19,499 nucleotides of DNA from Caldifarciminota bacterium (GTDB lineage Bacteria; Hydrothermota; Hydrothermia; B15-G9; WFZT01): the NCBI GenBank assembly GCA_026986655.1, contig JALSOD010000015.1:1-19499 (forward strand), written 5' to 3'. The position numbers and the translations under genes were made by a program. Below, piece after piece: positions 7,893 through 15,007 of the stretch (positions within the stretch are counted from its first letter, which is position 1; each line of letters opens with the position of its first letter). The notes beneath the pieces were generated by a model that made no database searches, was not told the origin of the DNA, and was given only the letters and a program-made list of their open reading frames with translations.

Positions 7893-8103
7893 GAATTTAA
7901 CTCACTATTTTGTGGAAGTGCACGAAGGGATATAAAAACGTCTCCTGGAAGGGTGAAATAATTGATCTCAAATCTCAAAGTTCCCTTTGGTTAATGGAAG
8001 CTTGAGGAGATTTGTAAATAGATATCTTTCTCCACCCTTGGCATTGGCCGCAATTTTCTTCTATCACATGTTAGCTACTTTTTGCCTAAGGGGGGAACTT
8101 CCT
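7893..8103. other. Intergenic stretch, no gene recognised
   Basis: The sequence between the lipoprotein stop and the hairpin at 8104 has no ribosome site, no coding pattern and no clear terminator for the upstream operon. A TTGGCAT near 8038 is complementary to ATGCCAA near 8140, which may define an old palindromic element enclosing the 8111-8130 hairpin. Confidence 0.4.
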
Positions 8104-8130
8104 GAAAAATCTCCCTTCGTGAGAAGGGAG
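8104..8130 (-). terminator. Rho-independent terminator on the minus strand
   Basis: A perfect 8-bp stem CTCCCTTC/GAAGGGAG (8111-8118 with 8123-8130) with a 4-nt loop. On the minus strand it is followed at once by ATTTTT (8110-8105), which fits an intrinsic terminator. It lies just past the stop of the truncated minus-strand frame at 8158-8229. Alternatively it is the hairpin of a dispersed palindromic repeat. Confidence 0.45.
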
Positions 8131-8157
8131 GCAAGGGGGATGCCAAAATCCGCTTGG

Positions 8158-8229
8158 TTATGTACAATTTGTTTGATTATTCTTGAATTTTCGAATAGCC
8201 TCTTTTAAACTCGACTCTTTTGTATGAAA
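8158..8229 (-). pseudogene. 3' tail of a minus-strand gene cut by the insertion sequence
   Basis: Reading leftwards from the exact edge of the insertion sequence, 23 codons are open and end in TAA at 8158-8160. The translation contains KESSLKEAIRKFKNN, a plausible charged helical C-terminus. A terminator-like hairpin follows about 30 nt on. The neighbours on the far side of the element (10011-11316) also run leftwards, so the element may have interrupted a third gene of that operon. The tail is too short for a family call and could be chance. Confidence 0.25.
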
Positions 8230-8255
8230 CCTTAATTTCCCGTAATTAGGCACAT
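8230..8255 (+). repeat. Left terminal inverted repeat of the insertion sequence
   Basis: 26 bp beginning CCTTAATT and ending TTAGGCACAT. It matches the inverse of 9884-9909 at 21 of 26 positions, with all mismatches in the central part, as usual for transposase-bound ends. Confidence 0.85.
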
Positions 8256-8289
8256 GTTTTTCATAAGGATGATGTTCCCTATGATTAGT

Positions 8290-8318
8290 TTGTAATTCTA
8301 CACAACATCGTGTATAAT
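8290..8318 (+). promoter_or_regulatory. Transposase promoter
   Basis: TTGTAA at 8290-8295 and TATAAT at 8313-8318 are separated by 17 bp. The predicted start near 8325 coincides with the beginning of the palindrome at 8325-8339. Confidence 0.7.
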
Positions 8319-8324
8319 TTTATG

Positions 8325-8339
8325 TGTCTACTGTAGACA
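8325..8339. promoter_or_regulatory. Perfect palindrome between promoter and transposase start codon
   Basis: TGTCTAC-T-GTAGACA, two 7-nt arms around one base, ends one base before the ATG at 8341 and begins at the predicted transcription start. It replaces the expected ribosome site. It could be an operator for a repressor or a leader hairpin restraining translation. Confidence 0.55.
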
Positions 8340-8340
8340 T

Positions 8341-9879
8341 ATGAAAACCTTCATTAGAATCAAAAAAATTCATGGACATGAATATGCGTACGAAATAACC
8401 CCTTACTACGACAAGAAAACAAAGAAAATTCGACAAAAATCTAAATATCTGGGCAAGTATGAAAACGGAAAGATTATACGTGTTCATTATAAACCTCCCC
8501 GTAGAACACTGGACTATGGCGAATTCCTACCTTACATCCACATTCTGAATGACCTGAAGATCAATAAGATCCTCATGGATATCCTTCCAGAAAATATGGC
8601 TCATATTGTTATAACTCTGGCTCTTAATCGTCTGGTCTATCCACTGGCCCTGGATAATATAAAGGTCTGGTATGAGAGGACTTTTCTGGATGAACTATTT
8701 GGCAATCTATCTCTCTCGTCCCAGAATCTCAGCAGAGTGCTTGAGAAGATAGGTGAGGGTGATGTTGGTGTGGAATTCTCAGAGCGGTTTGTAAAGTCTA
8801 TTGGCTGTAACAGTGGTCTTATATACGATATTACCTCCCTGTCTTCTCATTCAAATCTGATTGATATCCTTGAATATGGTTACAACAGGGATGGTGAGAA
8901 TTTACCCCAGATCAATCTGTCCATTGTTGCCCATAAAGACCTGGGTATACCTGTGATGTATGACATATATCCGGGTAGTATAGTTGATGTGTCCACACTA
9001 CACAATACTATTGAGCGTATGAGAGCCATGGGTATTAATGATATTACACTCATACTTGACCGTGGGTTTTTCAGTTCCACGAATCTCAATCACCTTATGG
9101 AGATGGGGTATGATTTTATTGTTGGTGCCAGTTTCAGCAACAAATCAGTAAAATCCTCTGTTCTGAAACTCCGGAGGTATATAGAGCGTGGCAAATACCT
9201 TCATAAATTCAACGGCAGGATTCTATTTGTTAAGGATATCGAGCTTGATATTGGTCCGAGGAGATACAACGCCTATGTTTACTATGATCCGGAGCGTGGA
9301 CAGAGTGAGAGGGCCCATTTTTATGGTCATCTTCATGACATTATAGAGCGACTTGAAGGGAGGGTTATACGCAAGTGGGAGGAGGCTGGGAGTGTAGTTG
9401 AAGATATTGCTGGGAAATTCAGTGTATATCTCAGATGGAGTGTTAAGTGGGGCAGACTACATGTAAGTGTCAGGGACAAGGCGGTGTCACAGAGAGTGAA
9501 TCGTATGGGTTTCATGGTGCTTGTGTATAATGGTGATTATGGATGGGATGAAGTTCTTGGGATGTATAAGGAGAGGGAACTTGTTGAGAAGATGTTCAGG
9601 TCGTTGAAGGATGATATTTCGGGTATACCTTTGAGGGTGCAAAAGAGCTTAGTGGTAAAGGGTATGATTTTTGTGAATTTTCTTGCTCTTATTCTTCGAT
9701 TCAGGTTGCTGAGGATGCTCAAATCATCTGGACTGATGGGGGAGTATTCCATTCCCAAACTCATACTTGAGTTGAGTAAGGTTAAGAGGGTAGTACTTGC
9801 AGATGGGGAGAGGGTAACGACGGAGGTTACGAGGAGGCAGAGGGAGATAGTCGAGAGACTTGGACTGAGCATATTATAA
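8341..9879 (+). CDS. IS1634-type (IS4-like) DDE transposase
   Basis: The 512-residue enzyme cuts and joins DNA at the element's ends. The catalytic triad is visible: Asp163 in IYDITSLSS, Asp240 in LILDRGFFSS, and Glu416 in the YREK signature Y409-x2-R412-x3-E416-x6-K423 (YKERELVEKMFRSLK), an exact match to the IS4-type spacing. The insertion of more than 150 residues between the second Asp and the Glu is the beta-rich domain seen in this group. The N-terminus is basic and likely DNA-binding. Length is normal for IS1634 members and no frameshift is seen, so the copy may be active. The ATG at 8341 has no ribosome site; the palindrome at 8325-8339 lies directly upstream. Confidence 0.93.
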   Translation: MKTFIRIKKIHGHEYAYEITPYYDKKTKKIRQKSKYLGKYENGKIIRVHYKPPRRTLDYGEFLPYIHILNDLKINKILMDILPENMAHIVITLALNRLVYPLALDNIKVWYERTFLDELFGNLSLSSQNLSRVLEKIGEGDVGVEFSERFVKSIGCNSGLIYDITSLSSHSNLIDILEYGYNRDGENLPQINLSIVAHKDLGIPVMYDIYPGSIVDVSTLHNTIERMRAMGINDITLILDRGFFSSTNLNHLMEMGYDFIVGASFSNKSVKSSVLKLRRYIERGKYLHKFNGRILFVKDIELDIGPRRYNAYVYYDPERGQSERAHFYGHLHDIIERLEGRVIRKWEEAGSVVEDIAGKFSVYLRWSVKWGRLHVSVRDKAVSQRVNRMGFMVLVYNGDYGWDEVLGMYKERELVEKMFRSLKDDISGIPLRVQKSLVVKGMIFVNFLALILRFRLLRMLKSSGLMGEYSIPKLILELSKVKRVVLADGERVTTEVTRRQREIVERLGLSIL

Positions 9880-9883
9880 AATT

Positions 9884-9909
9884 ATGTGCCTAAAAAGTGG
9901 GAATTAAGG
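9884..9909 (-). repeat. Right terminal inverted repeat of the insertion sequence
   Basis: Begins ATGTGCCT and ends GAATTAAGG, five bases past the transposase stop. It is the inverse of 8230-8255 at 21 of 26 positions. Confidence 0.85.
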
Positions 9910-10010
9910 ATATAAGAAATCTCCAAACACTCTATCTATACAGGTGTATTGGCATAGAATAACTAAATCTCTCTCATACAACAAAGTTAATACAAATATA
10001 ACAAGAATTT

Positions 10011-10469
10011 CTATTTAATCGAAAATGTTAAACCTACAATTACCCCCATTATGTATAGATTTGCGAAAAATCCCAATAAAAATATCTGAAAAAACCTCAA
10101 TTCCCCTTTATCGCTCCATACGTAATATATAAGTCGGGTTTGATAAATTACCGTAATTAGTGGCAAAACGAAGCCTAATCCGACCAAGAAATTGTTGGGT
10201 ACTAAATCTGTCATTGAAAGAATTCCGTAATTTACAGCACCTAATAACACTCCAGTAACAAAAGCTGAAAGACCCATACGTCTAAATTCTTCCAGATCTC
10301 CATTTTTAGGAGTACGCACAAGGGCTTCCATCCATCCTAAGCCAGCGAATATGCCAGTCGTCATAATAGTTATTCCTATAAGTAAATTGTTTTTACTGAA
10401 TATAATAATGGTTAGTGTGAGTATTCCAAACACAATCGTGAAAATAAAAACTCCTAAAAACTTTCTCAT
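10011..10469 (-). CDS. Unknown five-helix membrane protein
   Basis: I do not recognise a family. The 152-residue product has about five hydrophobic segments: FLGVFIFTIVFGILTLTI, LLIGITIMTTGIFAGLGW, FVTGVLLGAVNYGIL, FLVGLGFVLPLITVIYQ and IFLLGFFANLYIMGVIVGL. Short charged loops join them (one with KNGDLEEFRR, one with SDKGELR). The start is placed at 10469 because AGAGGA (10478-10473) lies at the right distance; an upstream in-frame ATG at 10490 would overlap the preceding gene and has no site. It follows the secreted-protein gene by 7 nt, so the two are co-transcribed. An immunity or membrane-partner role for its neighbour is conceivable but only inferred. The pair is visibly AT-rich next to an insertion sequence. 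Confidence 0.65.
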   Translation of the reverse strand: MRKFLGVFIFTIVFGILTLTIIIFSKNNLLIGITIMTTGIFAGLGWMEALVRTPKNGDLEEFRRMGLSAFVTGVLLGAVNYGILSMTDLVPNNFLVGLGFVLPLITVIYQTRLIYYVWSDKGELRFFQIFLLGFFANLYIMGVIVGLTFSIK

Positions 10470-10476
10470 TTTTCCT

Positions 10477-11316
10477 CTACTTGTGTCCATTTATATATGC
10501 ATTTATCAAACCATACACAAAACTCGCTCCACCACCTAACCAGCATCCTAAGGAGCCAGGGTATATAAATCCGAGTGCTGCTCCAACAAGACCTGAGCCA
10601 ATCGCGCTTAATATATTGGGATCCATCTTTAAGTTGTTTATCTCTTCTGCCATTTCTTCAATCATTTCAATAGGGATGGGAGATATGTTGTTATTTAAAA
10701 ATCCCGGAGTTTGCAAATAATCAGAAAGTGCATAATACACTTCAGGTACATTTTGATTATTTATATTTATAAGTGAAGTAAAAGTGGAATCGTCAGGATG
10801 ATAGTTCCAATGGGTTCTAACAATTGAATCATTCAGGAAGGTCCCACTATAGATAGCGTAACCCTGAACACCTGAAACTTTACCAAGTTCCATTAAATCT
10901 CCATTATTATAATGAAATAATTTTACTTCTATTTCCCAAGGTTTTGTTCCATTATCAAACTCCACGTATCCATAAATAGTATCACTTCTTTCAAATGCCC
11001 AATATCTTAATACAGATGTATCACTATATTCTATCCCCTCGATAATATTTATCGTATACCCGTCCTTTGTGTTTTTGCCATAATGTACAATTTTAGAAAC
11101 ATGATTTGGCTCCACATTATTTTCCAATGCATTCCACATTGGCCTAAAATATGGAACTTTCTCTCCTGTAGCTTCGATAAAAGAGTTAATTGCCGGATAT
11201 CTATTCCAATCTGTATGAATATTTGCATTACCAATGGTGGTATTCTCACACCCCATGTTTATCATCACTATCATAGCCAGCATTGACAGTAATGTTACAT
11301 TACTACGTTTTCCCAT
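10477..11316 (-). CDS. Unknown exported protein with glycine-rich hydrophobic C-terminal tail
   Basis: The 279-residue protein starts at 11316. The ribosome site TAAGGAGGTG (11332-11323) sits just upstream, and MGKRSNVTLLSMLAMIVMINMGC is a signal sequence ending in a possible, non-standard lipobox (N-M-G-C). An in-frame ATG at 11433 would add 39 residues ahead of the signal and has no site. The middle (about residues 25-225) is polar, beta-like and rich in Tyr, Asn and Asp. The last 45 residues switch to SAIGSGLVGAALGFIYPG and SLGCWLGGGASFVYGL, a glycine-zipper-like hydrophobic hairpin such as occurs in class II bacteriocins and pore-forming tails. No family is recognised. Three palindromes lie upstream and may control it. 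Confidence 0.65.
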   Translation of the reverse strand: MGKRSNVTLLSMLAMIVMINMGCENTTIGNANIHTDWNRYPAINSFIEATGEKVPYFRPMWNALENNVEPNHVSKIVHYGKNTKDGYTINIIEGIEYSDTSVLRYWAFERSDTIYGYVEFDNGTKPWEIEVKLFHYNNGDLMELGKVSGVQGYAIYSGTFLNDSIVRTHWNYHPDDSTFTSLININNQNVPEVYYALSDYLQTPGFLNNNISPIPIEMIEEMAEEINNLKMDPNILSAIGSGLVGAALGFIYPGSLGCWLGGGASFVYGLINAYINGHK

Positions 11317-11454
11317 TCTACTCACCTCCTTATATAGTTTGGAGCTATAATTGCAATTTTTCTGCCATAATTTATTAAATTTATGAAATCTTTTATTTAC
11401 TGAGGCTTTTTCAATTCCCGATAAAATGAACATAGTTTTTAGATAATATATTGT

Positions 11455-11471
11455 TGTAACATTTTGTTACA
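11455..11471. promoter_or_regulatory. Operator-like palindrome, copy 1 (TGTAACA-TTT-TGTTACA)
   Basis: A perfect 7-bp dyad around three bases. On the minus strand it would overlap the -35 and spacer of a possible promoter with TATATT at 11450-11445, which would serve the gene starting at 11316. Confidence 0.6.
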
Positions 11472-11512
11472 GTTCTTGAAAAGAATCTTAAATTCAAGCA
11501 ATTTTTGATATG

Positions 11513-11531
11513 CTGTAACATTCTGTTACAG
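11513..11531. promoter_or_regulatory. Operator-like palindrome, copy 2 (CTGTAACA-TTC-TGTTACAG)
   Basis: A perfect 8-bp dyad around TTC, the longest of the three copies. Its centre is 59 bp from that of copy 1 and 18 bp from that of copy 3. Confidence 0.6.
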
Positions 11532-11532
11532 T

Positions 11533-11547
11533 GTAACATTCTGTTAC
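11533..11547. promoter_or_regulatory. Operator-like palindrome, copy 3 (GTAACA-TTC-TGTTAC)
   Basis: A perfect 6-bp dyad around TTC with the same core as copy 2, which it almost abuts. Three near-identical dyads within 93 bp are unlikely to be chance. Confidence 0.6.
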
Positions 11548-11775
11548 TCTTTTTTTAAAATAACCCGATAGTAGCTGTATATTAGGCCAAATTTTTTTTA
11601 GAAGACATCTTTAACTCTTATCATGCGTTAAAAAAAACACTTTTAAATGCTAAAACTTTTCATTTCTTAAATAACAGGTGGATTTTTTATTACTCAGATT
11701 GTAGAAAAATATTTGAAACAATCAATGAATCCCAAGAGGAGATGTATACATCGGGTATTCTCCAAACCCCTGCAT
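11548..11775. other. AT-rich intergenic stretch, nothing recognised
   Basis: This is the middle of the 520-bp divergent region. It has long A and T tracts (for example 11551-11560 and around 11592) and no reading frame, RNA signature or repeat beyond them. Confidence 0.5.
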
Positions 11776-11803
11776 TTGACAGTTAGTTTGGATTGAATAT
11801 ATT
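11776..11803 (+). promoter_or_regulatory. Promoter of the ABC transporter operon
   Basis: A perfect TTGACA at 11776-11781 and TATATT at 11798-11803, spacer 16 bp. It gives a leader of about 27 nt with GGGGGAG (11825-11831) as ribosome site. An inverted repeat TGGATTG (11789-11795) / CAATCCA (11813-11819) straddles the -10 box and start point. Confidence 0.7.
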
Positions 11804-11836
11804 TTTTAATTCCAATCCATTCCCGGGGGAGTTGCA

Positions 11837-12790
11837 ATGATCGAAGTCAGAAACATTGTGAAGAACTATGGATACGTCAAAGCCCTCGATAATGTGAGCT
11901 TTGAGGTGAAAAAAGGCGAGATCGTAGGATTTCTCGGTCCCAATGGGGCCGGGAAAACGACCACAATGCGAATCATCACCGGCTACCTTTACCCAGACAG
12001 TGGAGATGTCCTTGTGAAAGGTGTCAGTGTTGTAAACGATCCCCTCGAAGTTAAGCGAAATATCGGCTACTTACCGGAGGATAACCCCCTGTATTACGAC
12101 ATGGAGGTCACGGAGTACCTCGAGTTTATTGGCGAAGCTCGAGGGGTGAGAAAACATAAGTTAAAAAGTGAAATAGACCGTGTGGTTGAAACCGTCGACA
12201 TATCCCATGTCTTATACCGCCCAATTGGTGAGCTCTCGAAAGGCTACAAACAGAGGGTCGGGCTTGCCCAGGCCCTTTTGCACGACCCGGAGATACTAAT
12301 CCTCGATGAGCCAACAACCGGCCTCGACCCCACTCAGATTGTTGAAATCAGGGAACTTATTAAACAGCTTGGTAAAGAAAAAACTCTCATCATATCAACC
12401 CACATACTTCCAGAAGCAGCAGCAACTTCAACGAGAATTTTAATCATAAATAAGGGGAAAATCGTTGCCTCCGGCACACCCGACGAACTCACTGCACTGG
12501 CTGAAGGCGGTGAAACACTCCACGTCATCCTGAAACTACCATCCAAAGAACTATACACCATGGTCGAAAGCGTATTAGACCAGACCGACTGGATCGAGTC
12601 ATTCACAAGAAAAGACTCAAGGAACGGAGAAATAGAATTTGTAATAAAACCTCGAAAGGGTGAGGACATCAGAGAAAAGCTCTACCTTCTGTCACGTGAA
12701 AACGACTGGATAATCCTTGAGATGTGGCGTGAAAAGGCAACCCTTGAAGACGTGTTCCTTTCACTAATAACTGAGGAGGTGGCCTCATGA
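11837..12790 (+). CDS. ABC transporter ATP-binding protein, GldA/CcmA-like
   Basis: This is the ATPase that drives an ABC-2 type exporter or envelope complex. The 317-residue protein shows Walker A GPNGAGKTT (residues 34-42), signature LSKGYKQR (about 138-145), Walker B ILILDEP followed by the D-loop GLDP (about 155-165), and the H-loop STH near 186. The Q-loop position reads GYLPEDNPLY, with Glu in place of Gln as is usual in the GldA group. The C-terminal 90 residues form the extra domain of this subfamily. The next three genes match the GldF, GldG and DUF4340 arrangement, although gliding itself is not implied. The ATG follows GGGGGAG. The stop overlaps the permease start by 4 bp. Confidence 0.92.
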   Translation: MIEVRNIVKNYGYVKALDNVSFEVKKGEIVGFLGPNGAGKTTTMRIITGYLYPDSGDVLVKGVSVVNDPLEVKRNIGYLPEDNPLYYDMEVTEYLEFIGEARGVRKHKLKSEIDRVVETVDISHVLYRPIGELSKGYKQRVGLAQALLHDPEILILDEPTTGLDPTQIVEIRELIKQLGKEKTLIISTHILPEAAATSTRILIINKGKIVASGTPDELTALAEGGETLHVILKLPSKELYTMVESVLDQTDWIESFTRKDSRNGEIEFVIKPRKGEDIREKLYLLSRENDWIILEMWREKATLEDVFLSLITEEVAS

Positions 12791-13488
12791 GCGCGGTCAT
12801 AAAAAAGGAACTCAAATCCTATTACAACTCAACAATGGGGTACATTATTACCATTGTTTTCCTTGGATTGACTTCCTGGCTATTCTTTAAAACTTTTTTC
12901 CTTTACGGGGAAGCATCCATGAGGTCATATTTCAACATGATGCCCGTTATTTTTATGCTCTTCATCCCGGCAATAACAATGAGACAGTGGGCAGAGGAAA
13001 GGAAACTCGGAACTGTAGAAGTTCTTTTTACCCTCCCACTTAAAGATACAGATATACTTCTCGGGAAATTTTTCGCGAGTTTCTTCTTCCTCGTAATAAT
13101 GCTTATTCTTACAATCACAATCCCGATTTCAATATCATTCATTGGGAAACCGGACTTCGGAGAAATTCTCACCGGTTATATAGGGTCTTTGTTACTTGGT
13201 GCAGCTTACCTCTCAATAGGTCTCTTTGCCTCGAGTCTTACCTCAAGCCAGATAGTTGCATTTATCCTTGGCCTTCTATTTAGCTTTTCCCTGTTTATCG
13301 TTGGCGAATCCTTCGTCACAATGACCCTTCCACCTGCAATTGCACCAATAATCAGATACTTCGGGCTCGGCTATCACTTCGACTCGATAGCGAGAGGCGT
13401 CATCGACATGCGAGATCTTATCTACTACCTGTCAATTATTGTAATCTTCCTGTATCTCAACTACATTGTCATAAAGGAGAGAAGATAA
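12787..13488 (+). CDS. ABC-2 type permease, GldF-like
   Basis: This is the membrane subunit of the transporter. The 233-residue protein has about six hydrophobic helices: IITIVFLGLTSWLFF, FNMMPVIFMLFIPAITM, FFASFFFLVIMLILTITIPI, YIGSLLLGAAYLSIGLFA, IVAFILGLLFSFSLFIVG and LIYYLSIIVIFLYLNYIVI. The cytoplasmic stretch RQWAEERKLGTVEVLFTLP followed by DILLGKF is typical of the NosY/GldF group, where it contacts the ATPase. It begins inside the ATPase stop codon (ATGA) and ends one base before the next gene, so it is tightly coupled. The substrate is unknown. Confidence 0.88.
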   Translation: MSAVIKKELKSYYNSTMGYIITIVFLGLTSWLFFKTFFLYGEASMRSYFNMMPVIFMLFIPAITMRQWAEERKLGTVEVLFTLPLKDTDILLGKFFASFFFLVIMLILTITIPISISFIGKPDFGEILTGYIGSLLLGAAYLSIGLFASSLTSSQIVAFILGLLFSFSLFIVGESFVTMTLPPAIAPIIRYFGLGYHFDSIARGVIDMRDLIYYLSIIVIFLYLNYIVIKERR

Positions 13489-13489
13489 G

Positions 13490-15004
13490 ATGAAACGGAA
13501 AGACATCTGGAAAGAAATTCTCAGTCTCGTGCTAATAATTGTTATTATGGTTGTGTTAAATTTCATCTTTACGAGAATGCTTGTAAGGGTTGACCTCACC
13601 GAAAATAAGATTTACTCGCTCTCCCCAGCATCAAAACAAGCGGTGTCCAATCTAAACGACATTATGATTGTGAAAGTATATATGAGCGAAAAGCTTCCCC
13701 CTTCGTTGATGCCAATAAAAGAGCGTGTCTCTGACCTCCTTGACGAATACAGAGCGTACTCGCATGGTAACCTCAAAATAGAATTCATTGATCCGGCCAG
13801 GGATAAAAAGGCACAGCAAGAAGTCAGAATGCTCGGAATTCCACCTGTTGAAATGAATATTTTAGAAAAAGATCGCCTTCAGGTTGTAAAAGGATACCTG
13901 GGTCTTGCCATTTTCTACCTTAATAAGCATCAGGTGATACCGGTTATCCAGAGTACTGATGATCTCGAATATCAGATTACGTCGAGAATTCTTAAACTAA
14001 CGGAAAATAGAGAACGTGTGGTGGGTTTTGTCGTTAAAGGCGGTAACCACGACCTTTATGGTGACTATGAAACTGCCAGAAAGAGAGTTGAAAGTGAATT
14101 TAAGGTCGTTGAAATAGATTCCATCATCCCGGATTCTATAGATGTCCTTGTCGTCGCGGGCATTTCCAAGCTCGATACAGCAATGCTCTATCGTATCAAT
14201 CAATACATAATGAATGGAGGAAAAGCTATCCTCCTCATAGACGGCGTGGATGTCCAGGGTTTAAGTGCATCCTCAGTACCGGAGGCAAAGCTTGACCTCG
14301 TCCGCTACGGTGTTAAGGTAAATCAAAACCTTGTTCTCGATATCTCAAATGAAATGGCGCCCTTCAGCAGTGGAGTGGTTAGATTCATCGTCCCTTATCC
14401 TTTCTGGGTAAAGATAAGAAACTTCGATAAAACAAATCCTATCGTTAGCAAGCTCAACTCACTGGTTCTCCCATGGACAAGCTCAATCGAACCAATAAAA
14501 GATTCTTCCGCAAATTACAAAGTTACGATACTTGCAAAATCCACTGATCACAGCTGGGAACAGAAAGGATTCTTCTTACTTTCACCGGACTATGTGAAAG
14601 TTCCCCCAAAGGACAAGTTGTCTCAATATGACCTTGTAGCACTTGTACGTGGAAAAATCCCCTCTCCATTCAAGGAACCACCTAAAGGGTTTGACAAAAA
14701 GAAATTCAAGAGGGTTAGTGATTCAACATTTGTCGTCATTGTTGGAAATTCAAGATTTCTGGAGAATCCATTTGCAGGTAGCTTTAAAGAAAATCTGGTA
14801 TTTTTCATGAATGCATTGGACTACCTTAGCTTTGGGAAACAACTCATCAATGTGAGGACCAAAGTACTTACGGAGAGACCTATTGCCGAGGTAAGTGATG
14901 CCACCAAGACGGCAATAAGGATATTGAACATCGTATTAATGCCGTTGTTGGTAGTAATTTTCGGACTCGTGAGATATTCAATAAGGAGAAAGAGAAGGAG
15001 GTAA
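13490..15004 (+). CDS. GldG-family auxiliary protein of the ABC transporter
   Basis: The product is 504 residues, anchored at both ends: an N-terminal helix (LVLIIVIMVVLNFIFTRML, about 12-32) and a C-terminal one (IRILNIVLMPLLVVIFGLV, about 478-497) followed by RRKRRR. The large extracytoplasmic part starts VDLTENKIYSLSPASKQAVSNL, the recognised opening of the GldG/ABC-auxiliary domain. It contains DEYRAYSHGNLKIEFIDPARD and GGKAILLIDGV, as in intraflagellar-transport/GldG-like folds. One base separates it from the permease gene. These proteins are thought to work with the GldA/F core at the membrane; the biochemical role is not established. Confidence 0.87.
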   Translation: MKRKDIWKEILSLVLIIVIMVVLNFIFTRMLVRVDLTENKIYSLSPASKQAVSNLNDIMIVKVYMSEKLPPSLMPIKERVSDLLDEYRAYSHGNLKIEFIDPARDKKAQQEVRMLGIPPVEMNILEKDRLQVVKGYLGLAIFYLNKHQVIPVIQSTDDLEYQITSRILKLTENRERVVGFVVKGGNHDLYGDYETARKRVESEFKVVEIDSIIPDSIDVLVVAGISKLDTAMLYRINQYIMNGGKAILLIDGVDVQGLSASSVPEAKLDLVRYGVKVNQNLVLDISNEMAPFSSGVVRFIVPYPFWVKIRNFDKTNPIVSKLNSLVLPWTSSIEPIKDSSANYKVTILAKSTDHSWEQKGFFLLSPDYVKVPPKDKLSQYDLVALVRGKIPSPFKEPPKGFDKKKFKRVSDSTFVVIVGNSRFLENPFAGSFKENLVFFMNALDYLSFGKQLINVRTKVLTERPIAEVSDATKTAIRILNIVLMPLLVVIFGLVRYSIRRKRRR

Positions 15005-15007
15005 ACC

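Larger units (their letters stand above)
8230..9909 (+). mobile_element. Complete IS1634-type (IS4-like) insertion sequence, 1680 bp
   Basis: The element is bounded by imperfect 26-bp inverted ends that I matched at 21 of 26 positions: 8230-8255 (starting CCTTAATT, ending AGGCACAT) and 9884-9909 (its inverted partner). It contains one full-length DDE transposase gene with its own promoter. No exact target duplication is visible: the flanks TTGTATGAAA and ATATAAGAAA agree at 7 of 10 positions only. The element looks intact, but the insertion is old or has recombined. Confidence 0.85.

Noticed and set aside
7987..8208. 73-codon plus-strand frame after the lipoprotein gene
   Set aside because: No ribosome site, low-quality composition, and it runs through a terminator-like hairpin on the other strand.
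8220..9919. 10-bp target-site duplication of the insertion sequence
   Set aside because: TTGTATGAAA versus ATATAAGAAA match at only 7 of 10 positions in AT-rich DNA, which is not convincing.
10470..10490. Upstream ATG for the five-helix protein
   Set aside because: It overlaps the preceding gene and lacks a ribosome site; AGAGGA fits the ATG at 10469.
11317..11433. 39-residue N-terminal extension of the exported protein
   Set aside because: The extension has no ribosome site and would bury the signal sequence; the strong TAAGGAGGTG site just before 11316 decides the start.
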